Assembly: GCA_013286675.1 (NCBI GenBank)
Contig: JABDFE010000001.1
Coordinates: 1 to 64,000, forward strand
DNA length: 64,000 nt
Source: Chlamydiota bacterium
GTDB lineage: Bacteria > Chlamydiota > Chlamydiia > Chlamydiales > Rhabdochlamydiaceae
Reading direction: 5' to 3'
Shown here: positions 43,238 to 51,296 of the stretch, piece by piece
How the letters are laid out: each line of letters opens with the position of its first letter
Position numbering within the stretch: position 1 is the first letter of the stretch
The notes under the pieces: model-generated
Databases searched by the model: none
Seen by the model: the letters and a program-made list of their open reading frames with translations, nothing else
Told to the model about the DNA's origin: nothing
Program-made: the position numbers and the translations under genes

Positions 43238-44421
43238 AAGTAATTACCCACGAGCCTTAAGTTTGGGAATTTTTCTTTTCTGACAGCTTCAACGTCGTTC
43301 AGAATTTTTTCATGCCCCAATCTCAACTGAGGAAAAACCTTAGCCGCTCTGAGCACTAAAGAGACATCGGGATGGTCTTTGATCTTTAGATGGTTTTTTA
43401 AACCTTTTAAAGCCAAATCTCTTGCTTCTGCATCAGAAACATCATCTCTTTTTAGCATCACTGTCAGGCGTGTTTCATGCTCTGAGCGATTAAATTGCGT
43501 AAAGGCATTCGAATCAAAAACCACACCGAGCACATCATCGTTTTCTTTCGATGCAACCAAATAGCCAAATCCTTCTCGATGCAGGACATTTTTGTGATAG
43601 CCGACATGCACCATCGTCGTTCCATGGAGTGGAATTTGGAGAAGCTGAGGAAACAATAACCTTCCAATAATATGAGACGGAAGCGCACTGAAGATAAAAT
43701 CTGCCTCATAGGTCCCTTTGGAAGTTGTCACTGTATTTTGCCCGATTGCAGTGACCTCCTCTCCATAATGGAATTGCACCGGTGTCATCTCTTCTAATTT
43801 TTTGATAAAGCTCTTCATCCCGCGTTGAAAACTAAATATGCGAGGTCCATTAAAACGCGGCGTTTTTAAAAGCCCTTTAATCACTGAGCCATGCTTTTCT
43901 TCTAGCGCTTTGAAGAGAGGAAATCCCAGCTTCATCGATATTTCGCTTGTACTGCCGCCATAGATCCCAGTGACCATGGGATCAAAAACATCTTGGGCCA
44001 CCTGGGCATTAAAACGTCTGCAGGCAAAATCCCAGACCGATTCATCCTCAACCTTGGGTTTGACATAGAGATCGCGCAACACGCCTTTAATCAGCCCCCA
44101 AGAAAGGATAGGTGCCTTGCGGAGCCTGCCCTCGCGCCACACAAAACGGGCCTTGGCATCGGGATTGCACGGGATCATTTCCTTATCCATGCCGATTTCA
44201 CGAGCAAGCTCTAGGAATTCTTTTGACTTCGATCCTCGGAAAACTCTAGGTCCTTTTTCAAAGAAAAATCCTGTCGAATTATCAGAATCGATCCAACCTC
44301 CTATCCTTTCGCTTTTCTCAATGAGCTGGATATCAAAAAGATCTTTCCGTCTAGCTAAATAATAGGCCAGTGTCAGTCCTGAAATACCGCCGCCCAAGAT
44401 TAATATTCTCTTTTTATGCAT
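43159..44421 (-). CDS. hemG: Protoporphyrinogen oxidase (HemG/HemY-type, FAD)
   Basis: 420 residues. N-terminal FAD-binding ILILGGGISGLTLAYYLAR with the Rossmann dinucleotide fold, and SERIGGW after it. This is the FAD, oxygen-type enzyme (HemY-like, named hemG in Chlamydia) for protoporphyrinogen IX to protoporphyrin IX. The ATG at 44421 begins the FAD motif; more upstream codons overlap hemF and are not used. It diverges from hemF, 13 bases apart. Confidence 0.93.
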   Translation of the reverse strand: MHKKRILILGGGISGLTLAYYLARRKDLFDIQLIEKSERIGGWIDSDNSTGFFFEKGPRVFRGSKSKEFLELAREIGMDKEMIPCNPDAKARFVWREGRLRKAPILSWGLIKGVLRDLYVKPKVEDESVWDFACRRFNAQVAQDVFDPMVTGIYGGSTSEISMKLGFPLFKALEEKHGSVIKGLLKTPRFNGPRIFSFQRGMKSFIKKLEEMTPVQFHYGEEVTAIGQNTVTTSKGTYEADFIFSALPSHIIGRLLFPQLLQIPLHGTTMVHVGYHKNVLHREGFGYLVASKENDDVLGVVFDSNAFTQFNRSEHETRLTVMLKRDDVSDAEARDLALKGLKNHLKIKDHPDVSLVLRAAKVFPQLRLGHEKILNDVEAVRKEKFPNLRLVGNYFYGVGVNDCIARAKSVSDIFLSETVS

Positions 44422-44434
44422 ACTGCTAGAAATT

Positions 44435-45223
44435 ATGAGCCAGAAAGAAGAAATAGTGCAATTCTTAAAAAACCTCCGCGAGGAGATCATCTCTGCTTTT
44501 GAAACCCTTGAGCCGTATGCCCGATTTGAAAGAACTGCCTGGGACTACAAAACAGGCGGCGGCGGTGAAATCAGTTTAGTTCGCGGTTCAGTCTTTGAAA
44601 AAGCCGCTGTGAATTGGTCAGGGATTGCAGGGCCAAAATTCCCCATGGATGACGGGAGCGGCGCTTTTTTTGCCACTGGTGTCAGCCTTATTACTCACCT
44701 ACATAATCCCCATGCACCTACCGTCCATATGAATGTCCGGTACATCGAAACAGAAAAGGGGCATTGGTTTGGAGGAGGGTATGATTTGACTCCGATGGGA
44801 TTTCCGTATGAGGAAGATACCCAGCACTTTCACAATACTGCTCAAGAAGCTCTTGATCAATTTGACACTGAGCTCTATCCGAAACTCTCAGCATCTGCAA
44901 AAGAGTATTTTTTTATTCCCCATCGTCAAAAAGAGCGCGGTGTCGGAGGATTATTTTTTGATCATATGAACACGGGAGATTTTGAAAAAGATTTCACCCT
45001 ATGGAAAGCGATCGCTCATAGTTTCCTTCCTGCGATTCTTCCCATCTATCGCCGCCGTATCAACCAACCGTTTACCCGCACTGATAAAGATAAACAGCTC
45101 GAGACTAGAGCGCACTACGTCGAGTTCAATCTCCTCTACGATCGAGGAACAAAATTTGGATTTCTCTCCGGAGGCAATCCCGAAGCGATCCTCTGCTCAA
45201 TGCCTCCTCTTGTTAAATGGTAG
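44435..45223 (+). CDS. hemF: Oxygen-dependent coproporphyrinogen-III oxidase
   Basis: 262 residues. Core text such as PTVHMNVRYIE, HWFGGGYDLTP, GGLFFDHMN, YVEFNLLYDRGTKFG and the C-terminal SGGNPEAILCSMPP fit HemF. It decarboxylates coproporphyrinogen III to protoporphyrinogen IX with O2. Chlamydia usually uses HemN, so the aerobic enzyme is a small difference. It converges with hemE (11-base overlap). Confidence 0.96.
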   Translation: MSQKEEIVQFLKNLREEIISAFETLEPYARFERTAWDYKTGGGGEISLVRGSVFEKAAVNWSGIAGPKFPMDDGSGAFFATGVSLITHLHNPHAPTVHMNVRYIETEKGHWFGGGYDLTPMGFPYEEDTQHFHNTAQEALDQFDTELYPKLSASAKEYFFIPHRQKERGVGGLFFDHMNTGDFEKDFTLWKAIAHSFLPAILPIYRRRINQPFTRTDKDKQLETRAHYVEFNLLYDRGTKFGFLSGGNPEAILCSMPPLVKW

Positions 45224-46145
45224 CTTTGACAAAGTCAATAAGCCAGCGGACGTTGTCAACGGGAGTTTGCGGGACGATGCCATGCCCCAGGTTGAAGATA
45301 AATCCCCTCTTTCCTTTCATCGAGTCGAGGATGAATTTTGTTTTTTCTTGCAAAGCATCTAGCGGCCCTTGCAGAATCTCAGGATCGAGATTTCCCTGAA
45401 TCGCAATGTGTGCAGGAACTTCCTTTCTTAGCTCATGCATCTCTCTTTCCCAATCAAACGCCAGCGCTGTCGGCTCTAGAGAGACAAGCTCTTTGATATA
45501 CCGTGTCGATCCTCGGCAAAAAAGTGTGATAGGGATGCCTGTAGGTTTGATTGCATCAACGATCTTCTTCAAGTAAGGGAGCGCCAGCATCTGAAAATCC
45601 AAAGGTTCTAATTTTCCTGCCCATGAATCAAAGATCTGGATCGCATCAACACCAGCTTTGATTTGCATCTGGAGATATTCAATGGTTGCTGCAGTGATTT
45701 TCTCGAGCCATTCAGGAGTTGTTCTTCTCATGTATGTGGAGACGGTGTAAGGCCCTCCGCAAAATCCGATGAGAGGAACTTTCAGATCCAAGAGTTGGAT
45801 GGTCTTGGCAACATAAGAAAGTGTCTCTTGAACATCTCTCGTAATCTCTTTCTCAGGTTCCTTTAGTCGAATTCCTTTCCCATCAGAAAAATCAAAGGCA
45901 AAACCAAAAACTTCAGCGATCACTAAAATATCTGAAAATAAGATCGCCGCATCCATGCCAAGGAGATCGATGGGGAGCTTGGTGATCTGAGCAGCAATCT
46001 CTGGAGTTCCAATGAGCTCGCGGAAAGAATGCTCCGCGCGGATAGCGCGGTACTCTGGAAGAAAACGGCCGGCCTGGCGGTGGAGCCAGATCGGCGGCCG
46101 ATGGAGTGATTCACATTTAAGTGCTCTTAAGAGCAAGTCGTTCAT
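45213..46145 (-). CDS. hemE: Uroporphyrinogen decarboxylase
   Basis: 310 residues. Signature PIWLHRQAGRFLPEYRAIR near the N-terminus and GFCGGPYTVSTYM in the middle are the HemE motifs; the final VDFVKATI end is normal. It decarboxylates uroporphyrinogen III to coproporphyrinogen III. Its start codon lies 6 bases from the palindrome at 46152-46320, so the promoter region of hemE overlaps that element. Confidence 0.97.
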   Translation of the reverse strand: MNDLLLRALKCESLHRPPIWLHRQAGRFLPEYRAIRAEHSFRELIGTPEIAAQITKLPIDLLGMDAAILFSDILVIAEVFGFAFDFSDGKGIRLKEPEKEITRDVQETLSYVAKTIQLLDLKVPLIGFCGGPYTVSTYMRRTTPEWLEKITAATIEYLQMQIKAGVDAIQIFDSWAGKLEPLDFQMLALPYLKKIVDAIKPTGIPITLFCRGSTRYIKELVSLEPTALAFDWEREMHELRKEVPAHIAIQGNLDPEILQGPLDALQEKTKFILDSMKGKRGFIFNLGHGIVPQTPVDNVRWLIDFVKATI

Positions 46146-46151
46146 GATAAT

Positions 46152-46320
46152 AACCTGAGTTTGGGTTGATTTTATAGAGGATTGTCCCGGATTTCGAGGT
46201 GATTTTTAAAAATTTTTCGGGGCACTTATAGCCGAAAGGTGCCTATAGTGCCCGAAAAATCTTTAAAAAGCGCCCGAAAGCTGGGGCAAGACTCCATGAA
46301 AGCAACCCAACACTCAGGTT
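46152..46320. repeat. Long imperfect palindrome P5 between hemE and tkt (169 bp)
   Basis: The arms AACCTGAGTTTGGGTTG (46152-46168) and CAACCCAACACTCAGGTT (46303-46320) are inverted copies with one gap, and complementarity continues through GGGCAC / GTGCCC near the apex. It fills the whole space between hemE and tkt; the tkt stop codon (46314-46316) lies inside its right arm. Its T-rich box is less like those of the other elements. Confidence 0.8.
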
Positions 46321-48302
46321 AATAGCTTAGCTAAAATCGCATGAACAGTGAAACCAAATTCTGCAGCAAGATCTGCTTGAGGAGCAGATTCTCCAAATGT
46401 TTCAATACTAATGGCAATGCCATCATGGCCGATCCACTGATGCCACCCAAAGCTAACGGCTGCTTCGATACTGACACGCTGACCGAGATTGCCTCCGACG
46501 ACGGAGTTACGATAGGTTTCGTCTTGTTTCCAGAAAAGCTCCCAGCATGGCATCGAGACAACACGGACAGATTTACCTCGCTTTTCTAAAGCAGTTGCAA
46601 CATCAAATGCTAAAGAAACTTCAGAGCCCGTGGCAAAAAGAGTAAAATCCGGCTGCTTTTTCTCTTTTTTGATGATGTAAGCGCCTCTTGCCATTCCTTG
46701 TGCATACGAGATTTGCGTTCCAGGAACATCGGGCAACGACTGTCTAGAAAGCACCAGAGCTGTTGGACCTTGGTATTTTAAAGCCGCAAGCCATGCCATT
46801 TTCACTTCGGCATTATCAGCAGGACGGATCACATGAAGATTCGGAATGGCGCGTAGAGCGGCTAGATGTTCGATCGGTTGGTGGGTCGGTCCATCTTCTC
46901 CAAGGAAAATCGAATCATGCGTAAACTGGTAGATTACTTGGATATGAGATAGCGATGCGAGCCGAATAGCGTTGCGCATATAGTCAGAGAATGTCAAAAA
47001 TGTTCCAACATACGGAGTGATCATCTGAGTCTGAGCAAGGCCAGTGGCTGCCGCTGCCATTGCAAATTCACGAACGCCATATTTAATATTGCGCCCTTCG
47101 AAATGGCCAGCAGCAATGAGGGGAAATTTCTTCATCATGGTCATGTCAGAACCTGAAAGATCTGCTGATCCTCCATAGAGCTGCGGAAGCGTATTTCCAA
47201 GCACATCTAAGACGATCTGGGAAGAGGTTCGACTTGCAAGCGGAGATTTCATCTCGATAGCAGCTAGTTTTTGCTCTAGATCAGCAGGAAGCTCATGCTG
47301 AAGCATTTTATTAAAATCTTTAGCGAGTTCAGGACTCTCTGCGCTCCACTTTTTAAACGTCTCTTGCCAGGCTGCTTCAAGCTTGGCTCCGTCTTCAATT
47401 TTTTCTTTGAAAAAATCATAAATTCCGGGGGCAACAAAAAAGTTTTCTTCAGGAAGCCCCAAAGCTTTTTTCGTTGCTTCGACTTCTTCTTCCCCTAAAG
47501 GACTGCCGTGAACTTTATGCGTGCCGGCTTTGTTCGGAGATCCTTTCCCAATGATCGTGTGCATCATGACAAGACACGGTCTTTTTTGATGATCCCGGAT
47601 CTCTAAAAAAACCTGATTCATCTGTTCAAAGTCGTATCCATCGACATCGTAAACGTCCCAGCCGTAAGAGCGATATCTCATTTTGGTATCTTCTGAACAA
47701 GACTCCGCCAGAAAACCATCTAATGTCACTTTATTGGCGTCGTAAATGAGCACAAGGTTATCTAAGGCCAAATGCCCTGCAAATGAAGACGCTTCAGATG
47801 AGATCCCTTCCATGATGCACCCGTCTCCTGCCAAGCAGTAGACTTTGCTATCAAATAGAGTGAATTTCTCTGTGTTGAATTTGTCTCCAAGGATTTTTAA
47901 GCCCAGAGCTTGGCCAACGGCATTAGCGACGCCTTGACCTAAAGGTCCAGTTGTTGCCTCGACACCGTCAGTGATGTGGAATTCTGGATGTCCCGGAGTG
48001 AGCGACTTGAGCTGACGAAATTGCTTGATGTCGTCCATCGACAATTTAAATCCCGCAAGATGGAGACAGGAGTACAGCAGCATGGAGCCGTGGCCGGCAG
48101 ATAAGACAAACCGGTCGCGATTGATCCACTTCGAATCATTAGGATTATGTCGTAACAGACAACCATAGAGATAAGCGCCAAATTCCGCACATCCCATCGG
48201 GAGGCCTGGGTGGCCAGAATTTGCCTTTTGGACTGCTTCCATGGAAAGTTCTCGGATTGTATTGGCGATCTTACTTAATTGTTTTTTTAATTCTGTGTCC
48301 AT
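46314..48302 (-). CDS. tkt: Transketolase
   Basis: 662 residues from the ATG at 48302. The TPP-binding motif GDGCIMEGISSEASSF and the N-terminal GHPGLPMGCAEFG are present, as is the C-terminal transketolase domain. It moves two-carbon units in the pentose phosphate pathway. Both ends touch palindromic elements: the start codon directly follows 48303-48464, whose end provides AGGATAGG as ribosome-binding site, and the stop lies in 46152-46320. Confidence 0.97.
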   Translation of the reverse strand: MDTELKKQLSKIANTIRELSMEAVQKANSGHPGLPMGCAEFGAYLYGCLLRHNPNDSKWINRDRFVLSAGHGSMLLYSCLHLAGFKLSMDDIKQFRQLKSLTPGHPEFHITDGVEATTGPLGQGVANAVGQALGLKILGDKFNTEKFTLFDSKVYCLAGDGCIMEGISSEASSFAGHLALDNLVLIYDANKVTLDGFLAESCSEDTKMRYRSYGWDVYDVDGYDFEQMNQVFLEIRDHQKRPCLVMMHTIIGKGSPNKAGTHKVHGSPLGEEEVEATKKALGLPEENFFVAPGIYDFFKEKIEDGAKLEAAWQETFKKWSAESPELAKDFNKMLQHELPADLEQKLAAIEMKSPLASRTSSQIVLDVLGNTLPQLYGGSADLSGSDMTMMKKFPLIAAGHFEGRNIKYGVREFAMAAAATGLAQTQMITPYVGTFLTFSDYMRNAIRLASLSHIQVIYQFTHDSIFLGEDGPTHQPIEHLAALRAIPNLHVIRPADNAEVKMAWLAALKYQGPTALVLSRQSLPDVPGTQISYAQGMARGAYIIKKEKKQPDFTLFATGSEVSLAFDVATALEKRGKSVRVVSMPCWELFWKQDETYRNSVVGGNLGQRVSIEAAVSFGWHQWIGHDGIAISIETFGESAPQADLAAEFGFTVHAILAKLLT

Positions 48303-48464
48303 GAACCTATCCTCAATTCTTAACAAACGCTTTTTGAGTCTTTTTTTGTTTTTTTCAACTCCGCTTCTTGGTCTACTTATTCAAGTATGTCCTTCGAAGC
48401 GGAGTTGAAAATAACAGAAAAAATCCTTCAAAAATCATTTTGTTAAGAATTGAAGGATAGGTTC
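48303..48464. repeat. Long imperfect palindrome P6 before tkt (162 bp), family with 2283-2444
   Basis: The arms start GAACCTATCC (48303) and end GGATAGGTTC (48464), with one extra base in the right arm. The inner stem CAACTCCGCTTC pairs with GAAGCGGAGTTG. The apical segment 48367-48393 matches the apex of the element at 2283-2444 (minus strand) at 25 of 27 bases, and the box CGCTTTTTGAGTC (48328-48340) and an AACAGA-AAAAAATCC-TCAAAAATC segment on the other side are shared as well. Stem sequences between these are different but still paired. Confidence 0.85.
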
Positions 48465-48534
48465 CTGTGCACATCCCTTTTTACATTGGATGAAACAATA
48501 TATAAGAGAAGTTTCTTTTATCCTATGAGAAAAA

Positions 48535-48563
48535 TTGACCGTTTGGGCCAAGACTGATATGCT
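48535..48563 (+). promoter_or_regulatory. Sigma-70-like promoter of alaS
   Basis: TTGACC (48535-48540), a spacer of exactly 17 bases and TATGCT (48558-48563) lie 24 bases before the alaS ATG, with GAGGG as ribosome-binding site. This is the clearest promoter of the window. Confidence 0.7.
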
Positions 48564-48586
48564 GGACTCTTTTTAGAGGGAAATGT

Positions 48587-51169
48587 ATGTTATCGCAAGA
48601 GATCCGCCGCAACTTCTTAAAATATTTTAAAGAGCACCACCACCGGGTGGTTCCCTCTTCTTCTGTCGTTCCGCATGACGACCCGACTCTTCTTTTTATC
48701 AATGCCGGCATGAACCAGTTCAAAGATGTTTTCCTGGGTAAAACCGTGCGCGATTATAAAACTGCGACTACCTCTCAAAAGTGTATCCGCGTTGGCGGAA
48801 AGCATAACGATCTGGATAACGTGGGCCACACCAGCCGCCACCTCACCTTCTTTGAAATGCTGGGGAATTTTTCTTTTGGAGACTACTTTAAAGAACAAGC
48901 GATCGCTTACGCCTGGGAAGTTTCCACCAAGGTTTTTCAATTCGATCCCGATAAAATCTGGATCACGGTCTTCCGCGAAGACGATGAAGCCGCTGAAATC
49001 TGGAAAAAAATCGTCCCCGCTTCCCGCATCGTCCGCATGGATGAAAAAGATAATTTTTGGGCCATGGGAGAAACCGGCCCTTGTGGTCCATGCTCTGAGC
49101 TCTATTACGATCGCGGATCTAAATACGGGAGTGCAGCCTCCATCAAAGACGACACTGCCGGAGAGCGGTACATCGAATTTTGGAATCTCGTCTTCATGCA
49201 ATTTAACCGAGACGCTTCTGGCAAGATGTCTCCCCTTCCCAAACAATCGATCGATACTGGAGCAGGCTTAGAACGCGTTGTCGCTCTAAAAATGGGCGTC
49301 GATAATGTGTTTGCCACCGATATCCTGCATGGACTTATTCTTGAGATTGAAAAAGTCTCTGGCAAAAAATACGATCCAGAATTGGCGCCTGCTTTCCACG
49401 TCATTGCCGATCACATCCGCTCTCTTTCTTTTGCTATTGCTGACGGTGCTCAACCAAGCAATGTCGAACGAGGCTATGTCTTAAGAAAACTCCTCCGCCG
49501 TGCTGTCCGCTACGGAAGAATGCTCGGGATCCAAGATCCGTTTTTAGCCAAAATCCTCCCCCGTTTAGTGACTCTCATGGGAGAAGATTATCCAGAGCTC
49601 AAAGCTTCTGAAAACAGAATTGCTGAAATCCTCTCTCTCGAAGAAGAGTCATTCCTCCGCACGCTTAAGCGCGGCGGAAATATTTTAAACGCGGTCATTT
49701 CCGATGCCAAGGGCCGTCCGCAGAAAGAGATCACGGGCGAAGAAGCCTTCAAGCTCAAAGACACTTATGGACTTCCCCTTGAAGAGATCATGCTGATTGC
49801 CAAAGATTCTCACCTCAACGTCAATCTCGACGCCTACCAACTTCTTGAAGAAGAGGCTCGTGAAAAATCGAAAGCCGCCCATGTCAAAGAAGCGCAATCT
49901 GTCGAAGAGAGCGTCTATAAAGATTTTGCTGCAAAACACTCCTGCAAATTTGTCGGCTTTACCGATGAAAAGATCGAAGCCAAAGTCCAAGGAATTTTAA
50001 TCGGCGGCGCTTTCGTCAAAGAAATGCATGCAGGCGATGAAGGGTTTATTCTCCTAGATCAGACTACGTTTTATGCTGAAAAAGGTGGTCAAATCGGCGA
50101 CACTGGAACGCTCTCTCATGGCTCCTCCACTTTCAAAGTCACCGATTGCCAATCTCCCTACCCAGGTGTTGTTGTCCATATCGGCTCATGCCAATCCGGC
50201 ACGATTCGCGTGGAAGACACGCTGACTGCTTCTGTCGAGCACGGCCGCCGTCAGATGATCCAAAACAACCACACGGCGACTCACCTCCTCCATTGGGCTC
50301 TCGTGCAAGTTTTAGGCCCTCATATCAAACAAGCAGGATCTCTTGTAGAAGCAACTCGGTTCCGCTTTGACTTTTCCCATCATAAAGCACTCTCAAAAGA
50401 AGATCTTCAAAAAGCAGAAGACCTCGTCAATGAAAAGATCCGTGAAAATAAGCCTGTCAAAGCTTACGAGCTTGCCTATGAAGAAGTTCAAAAGATGCCG
50501 GAGATCAAACAATTTTTTGGAGATAAATACGGTGCAAAAGTCCGCGTGATCGATATCGAAGAATCGAAAGAGCTCTGCGGAGGAACCCACACCTCTCGCA
50601 CGGGCAACATCGGATATTTCCGTATCATCAGAGAAGGCAGCATTGCCGCCGGTGTTCGCCGCATTGAAGCAACGTCTGGAAAAACCGCTGAAGAGCTTGT
50701 CCGCGCTCATGAAAAAGAACTCGAAGCTAAAATTCAAGCTGGGATCGAAGATAAAAAACATATCGAACAGCACCTCAAAGCAGCTCGTCGAGTTGTCCTC
50801 AAAGAAATCGCTCAAAGCTTGGTCCAAAAAGCCTCTCATGTCGGATCTATCCCATTTGTGGCATCGATTGCATCGGTGGGATCAGATGAACTAGGAGCGC
50901 TAGCCGAAGAAATCGCAGGACGCTTTTCTTCTGGCGTGATTTTACTAGCTATCCGCGCTGAAGGCCGCTGCCAAGTCCTCCTACGCGTCACTGCTGATTA
51001 CGTGAAGAAAGGGCTCAACGCGATGCAAATTCTCAAAGACGTAGCTCCAATTGTTGGAGGATCGGGCGGAGGCAAACCTCAAGCTGCGCAAGCTGGAGGA
51101 AAATCCCCTGAACATCTGGAAAAACTCTTTGAGAAAGTCCAGGAAATCCTGAAAAACCTGTCTCAGTAG
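48587..51169 (+). CDS. alaS: Alanyl-tRNA synthetase
   Basis: 860 residues, full length. Class II core with TATTSQKCIRVGG near the N-terminus, the editing domain with NHTATHLLHWAL (HxxxH, near 561) and CGGTHTSRTG (near 664), and a C-terminal DHHA1 domain with PIVGGSGGGKPQAAQAGG. It charges tRNA-Ala. In Chlamydia mfd follows directly; here an ATPase gene has been placed between them. Confidence 0.98.
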   Translation: MLSQEIRRNFLKYFKEHHHRVVPSSSVVPHDDPTLLFINAGMNQFKDVFLGKTVRDYKTATTSQKCIRVGGKHNDLDNVGHTSRHLTFFEMLGNFSFGDYFKEQAIAYAWEVSTKVFQFDPDKIWITVFREDDEAAEIWKKIVPASRIVRMDEKDNFWAMGETGPCGPCSELYYDRGSKYGSAASIKDDTAGERYIEFWNLVFMQFNRDASGKMSPLPKQSIDTGAGLERVVALKMGVDNVFATDILHGLILEIEKVSGKKYDPELAPAFHVIADHIRSLSFAIADGAQPSNVERGYVLRKLLRRAVRYGRMLGIQDPFLAKILPRLVTLMGEDYPELKASENRIAEILSLEEESFLRTLKRGGNILNAVISDAKGRPQKEITGEEAFKLKDTYGLPLEEIMLIAKDSHLNVNLDAYQLLEEEAREKSKAAHVKEAQSVEESVYKDFAAKHSCKFVGFTDEKIEAKVQGILIGGAFVKEMHAGDEGFILLDQTTFYAEKGGQIGDTGTLSHGSSTFKVTDCQSPYPGVVVHIGSCQSGTIRVEDTLTASVEHGRRQMIQNNHTATHLLHWALVQVLGPHIKQAGSLVEATRFRFDFSHHKALSKEDLQKAEDLVNEKIRENKPVKAYELAYEEVQKMPEIKQFFGDKYGAKVRVIDIEESKELCGGTHTSRTGNIGYFRIIREGSIAAGVRRIEATSGKTAEELVRAHEKELEAKIQAGIEDKKHIEQHLKAARRVVLKEIAQSLVQKASHVGSIPFVASIASVGSDELGALAEEIAGRFSSGVILLAIRAEGRCQVLLRVTADYVKKGLNAMQILKDVAPIVGGSGGGKPQAAQAGGKSPEHLEKLFEKVQEILKNLSQ

Positions 51170-51192
51170 CTTACAATCCCATAGAGACATCT

Positions 51193-51284
51193 AGATTTGG
51201 CTGGATATAATTTTTTATACCCAGCCAAATCTCATTTACAGAAATAGATTTGGCTGGGTATGATAATTCATAATCAGCCAAATC
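51193..51284. repeat. Two tandem hairpins with TTTGGCTGG half-sites before an ATPase gene
   Basis: AGATTTGGCTGG (51193-51204) pairs with CCAGCCAAATCT (51221-51232), and a second pair (51246-51256 with 51275-51284) has the same half-site. They fill the gap between the alaS stop and the ATPase ATG at 51297. The double hairpin could be an alaS terminator, an operator for the ATPase gene, or the left boundary of an inserted unit. Confidence 0.7.
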
Positions 51285-51296
51285 GGGAATTTTACA

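Noticed and set aside
2283..48464. The palindromes as a CRISPR array or as insertion-sequence ends
   Set aside because: They are dispersed single copies without spacers, and no transposase gene lies between or near them.
48617..49246. Long minus-strand ORF opposite alaS (209 residues)
   Set aside because: Antisense shadow of a conserved gene; the peptide has no domain pattern.
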